Source of the DNA: Verrucomicrobiales bacterium
GTDB lineage: Bacteria > Verrucomicrobiota > Verrucomicrobiia > Verrucomicrobiales > V1-33
Assembly: GCA_023253495.1 (NCBI GenBank)
Contig: JALRGF010000649.1
Span: 1-15,194, forward strand
Length of the DNA: 15,194 nucleotides
Direction of reading: 5' to 3'
Shown: one piece after another, positions 15,179-15,194 of the stretch
How the letters are laid out: each line of letters starts with the position of its first letter
How positions within the stretch are numbered: position 1 is the first letter of the stretch
The notes under the pieces: model-generated
The model's input: only the letters and a program-made list of their open reading frames with translations
Told to the model about the DNA's origin: nothing
Databases searched by the model: none
Program-made: the position numbers and the translations under genes

Positions 15179-15194
15179 CGCTTGCCGGGCCGCG

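Overview
This is a dense, one-direction polysaccharide biosynthesis and export locus: ten intact genes plus one 3' fragment, all on the + strand. The DNA is GC-rich. Nearly every start codon lacks a clear Shine-Dalgarno sequence, and the one convincing promoter is of the ordinary sigma-70 type. That combination, with the protein families present, suggests a high-GC Gram-negative bacterium, possibly of the Verrucomicrobiota/PVC group. No ribosomal or other marker gene is present, so this placement is an inference.

Layout. 1-339: C-terminal end of a BY-kinase/CpsD-like chain-length regulator ATPase. 391-2529: an unusual single-chain fusion of a NodB-like polysaccharide deacetylase and a GT4 glycosyltransferase. 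2530-2788: non-coding, with two hairpins just before the next start. 2789-5845: two GT2 glycosyltransferases and a WbpP/TviC-type UDP-HexNAc 4-epimerase, followed by a terminator-like hairpin. 5992-7356: an O-antigen polymerase/ligase-like membrane protein. 7357-7670: non-coding, with small repeats and a good promoter. 7671-9386: a secreted right-handed beta-helix protein. 9519-12710: a hexapeptide-repeat acyltransferase and two GT4 glycosyltransferases, closely coupled. 12810-15127: the ABC exporter pair (Wzm-like permease, and Wzt-like ATPase with a C-terminal extension).

How it may work together. The epimerase supplies a galacto-configured N-acetylhexosamine nucleotide sugar. Five glycosyltransferase domains (two GT2, three GT4) build a glycan on a carrier lipid. 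The acyltransferase and the deacetylase domain decorate or trim it. The Wzm/Wzt pair exports it, with the Wzt tail probably recognising the glycan. The polymerase/ligase-like protein would extend the glycan or attach it, and the beta-helix protein could act on it outside the cytoplasm. No initiating phosphoglycosyltransferase, Wzx flippase, outer-membrane Wza exporter or UDP-sugar dehydrogenase is visible, so the locus continues beyond the window.

The most distinctive points are the deacetylase-GT4 fusion, the coexistence of ABC-export genes with a BY-kinase and a polymerase/ligase-like gene, and a separately promoted beta-helix gene inside the cluster. I see no RNA genes, insertion sequences or CRISPR arrays, and no clear evidence of a wholly new system.
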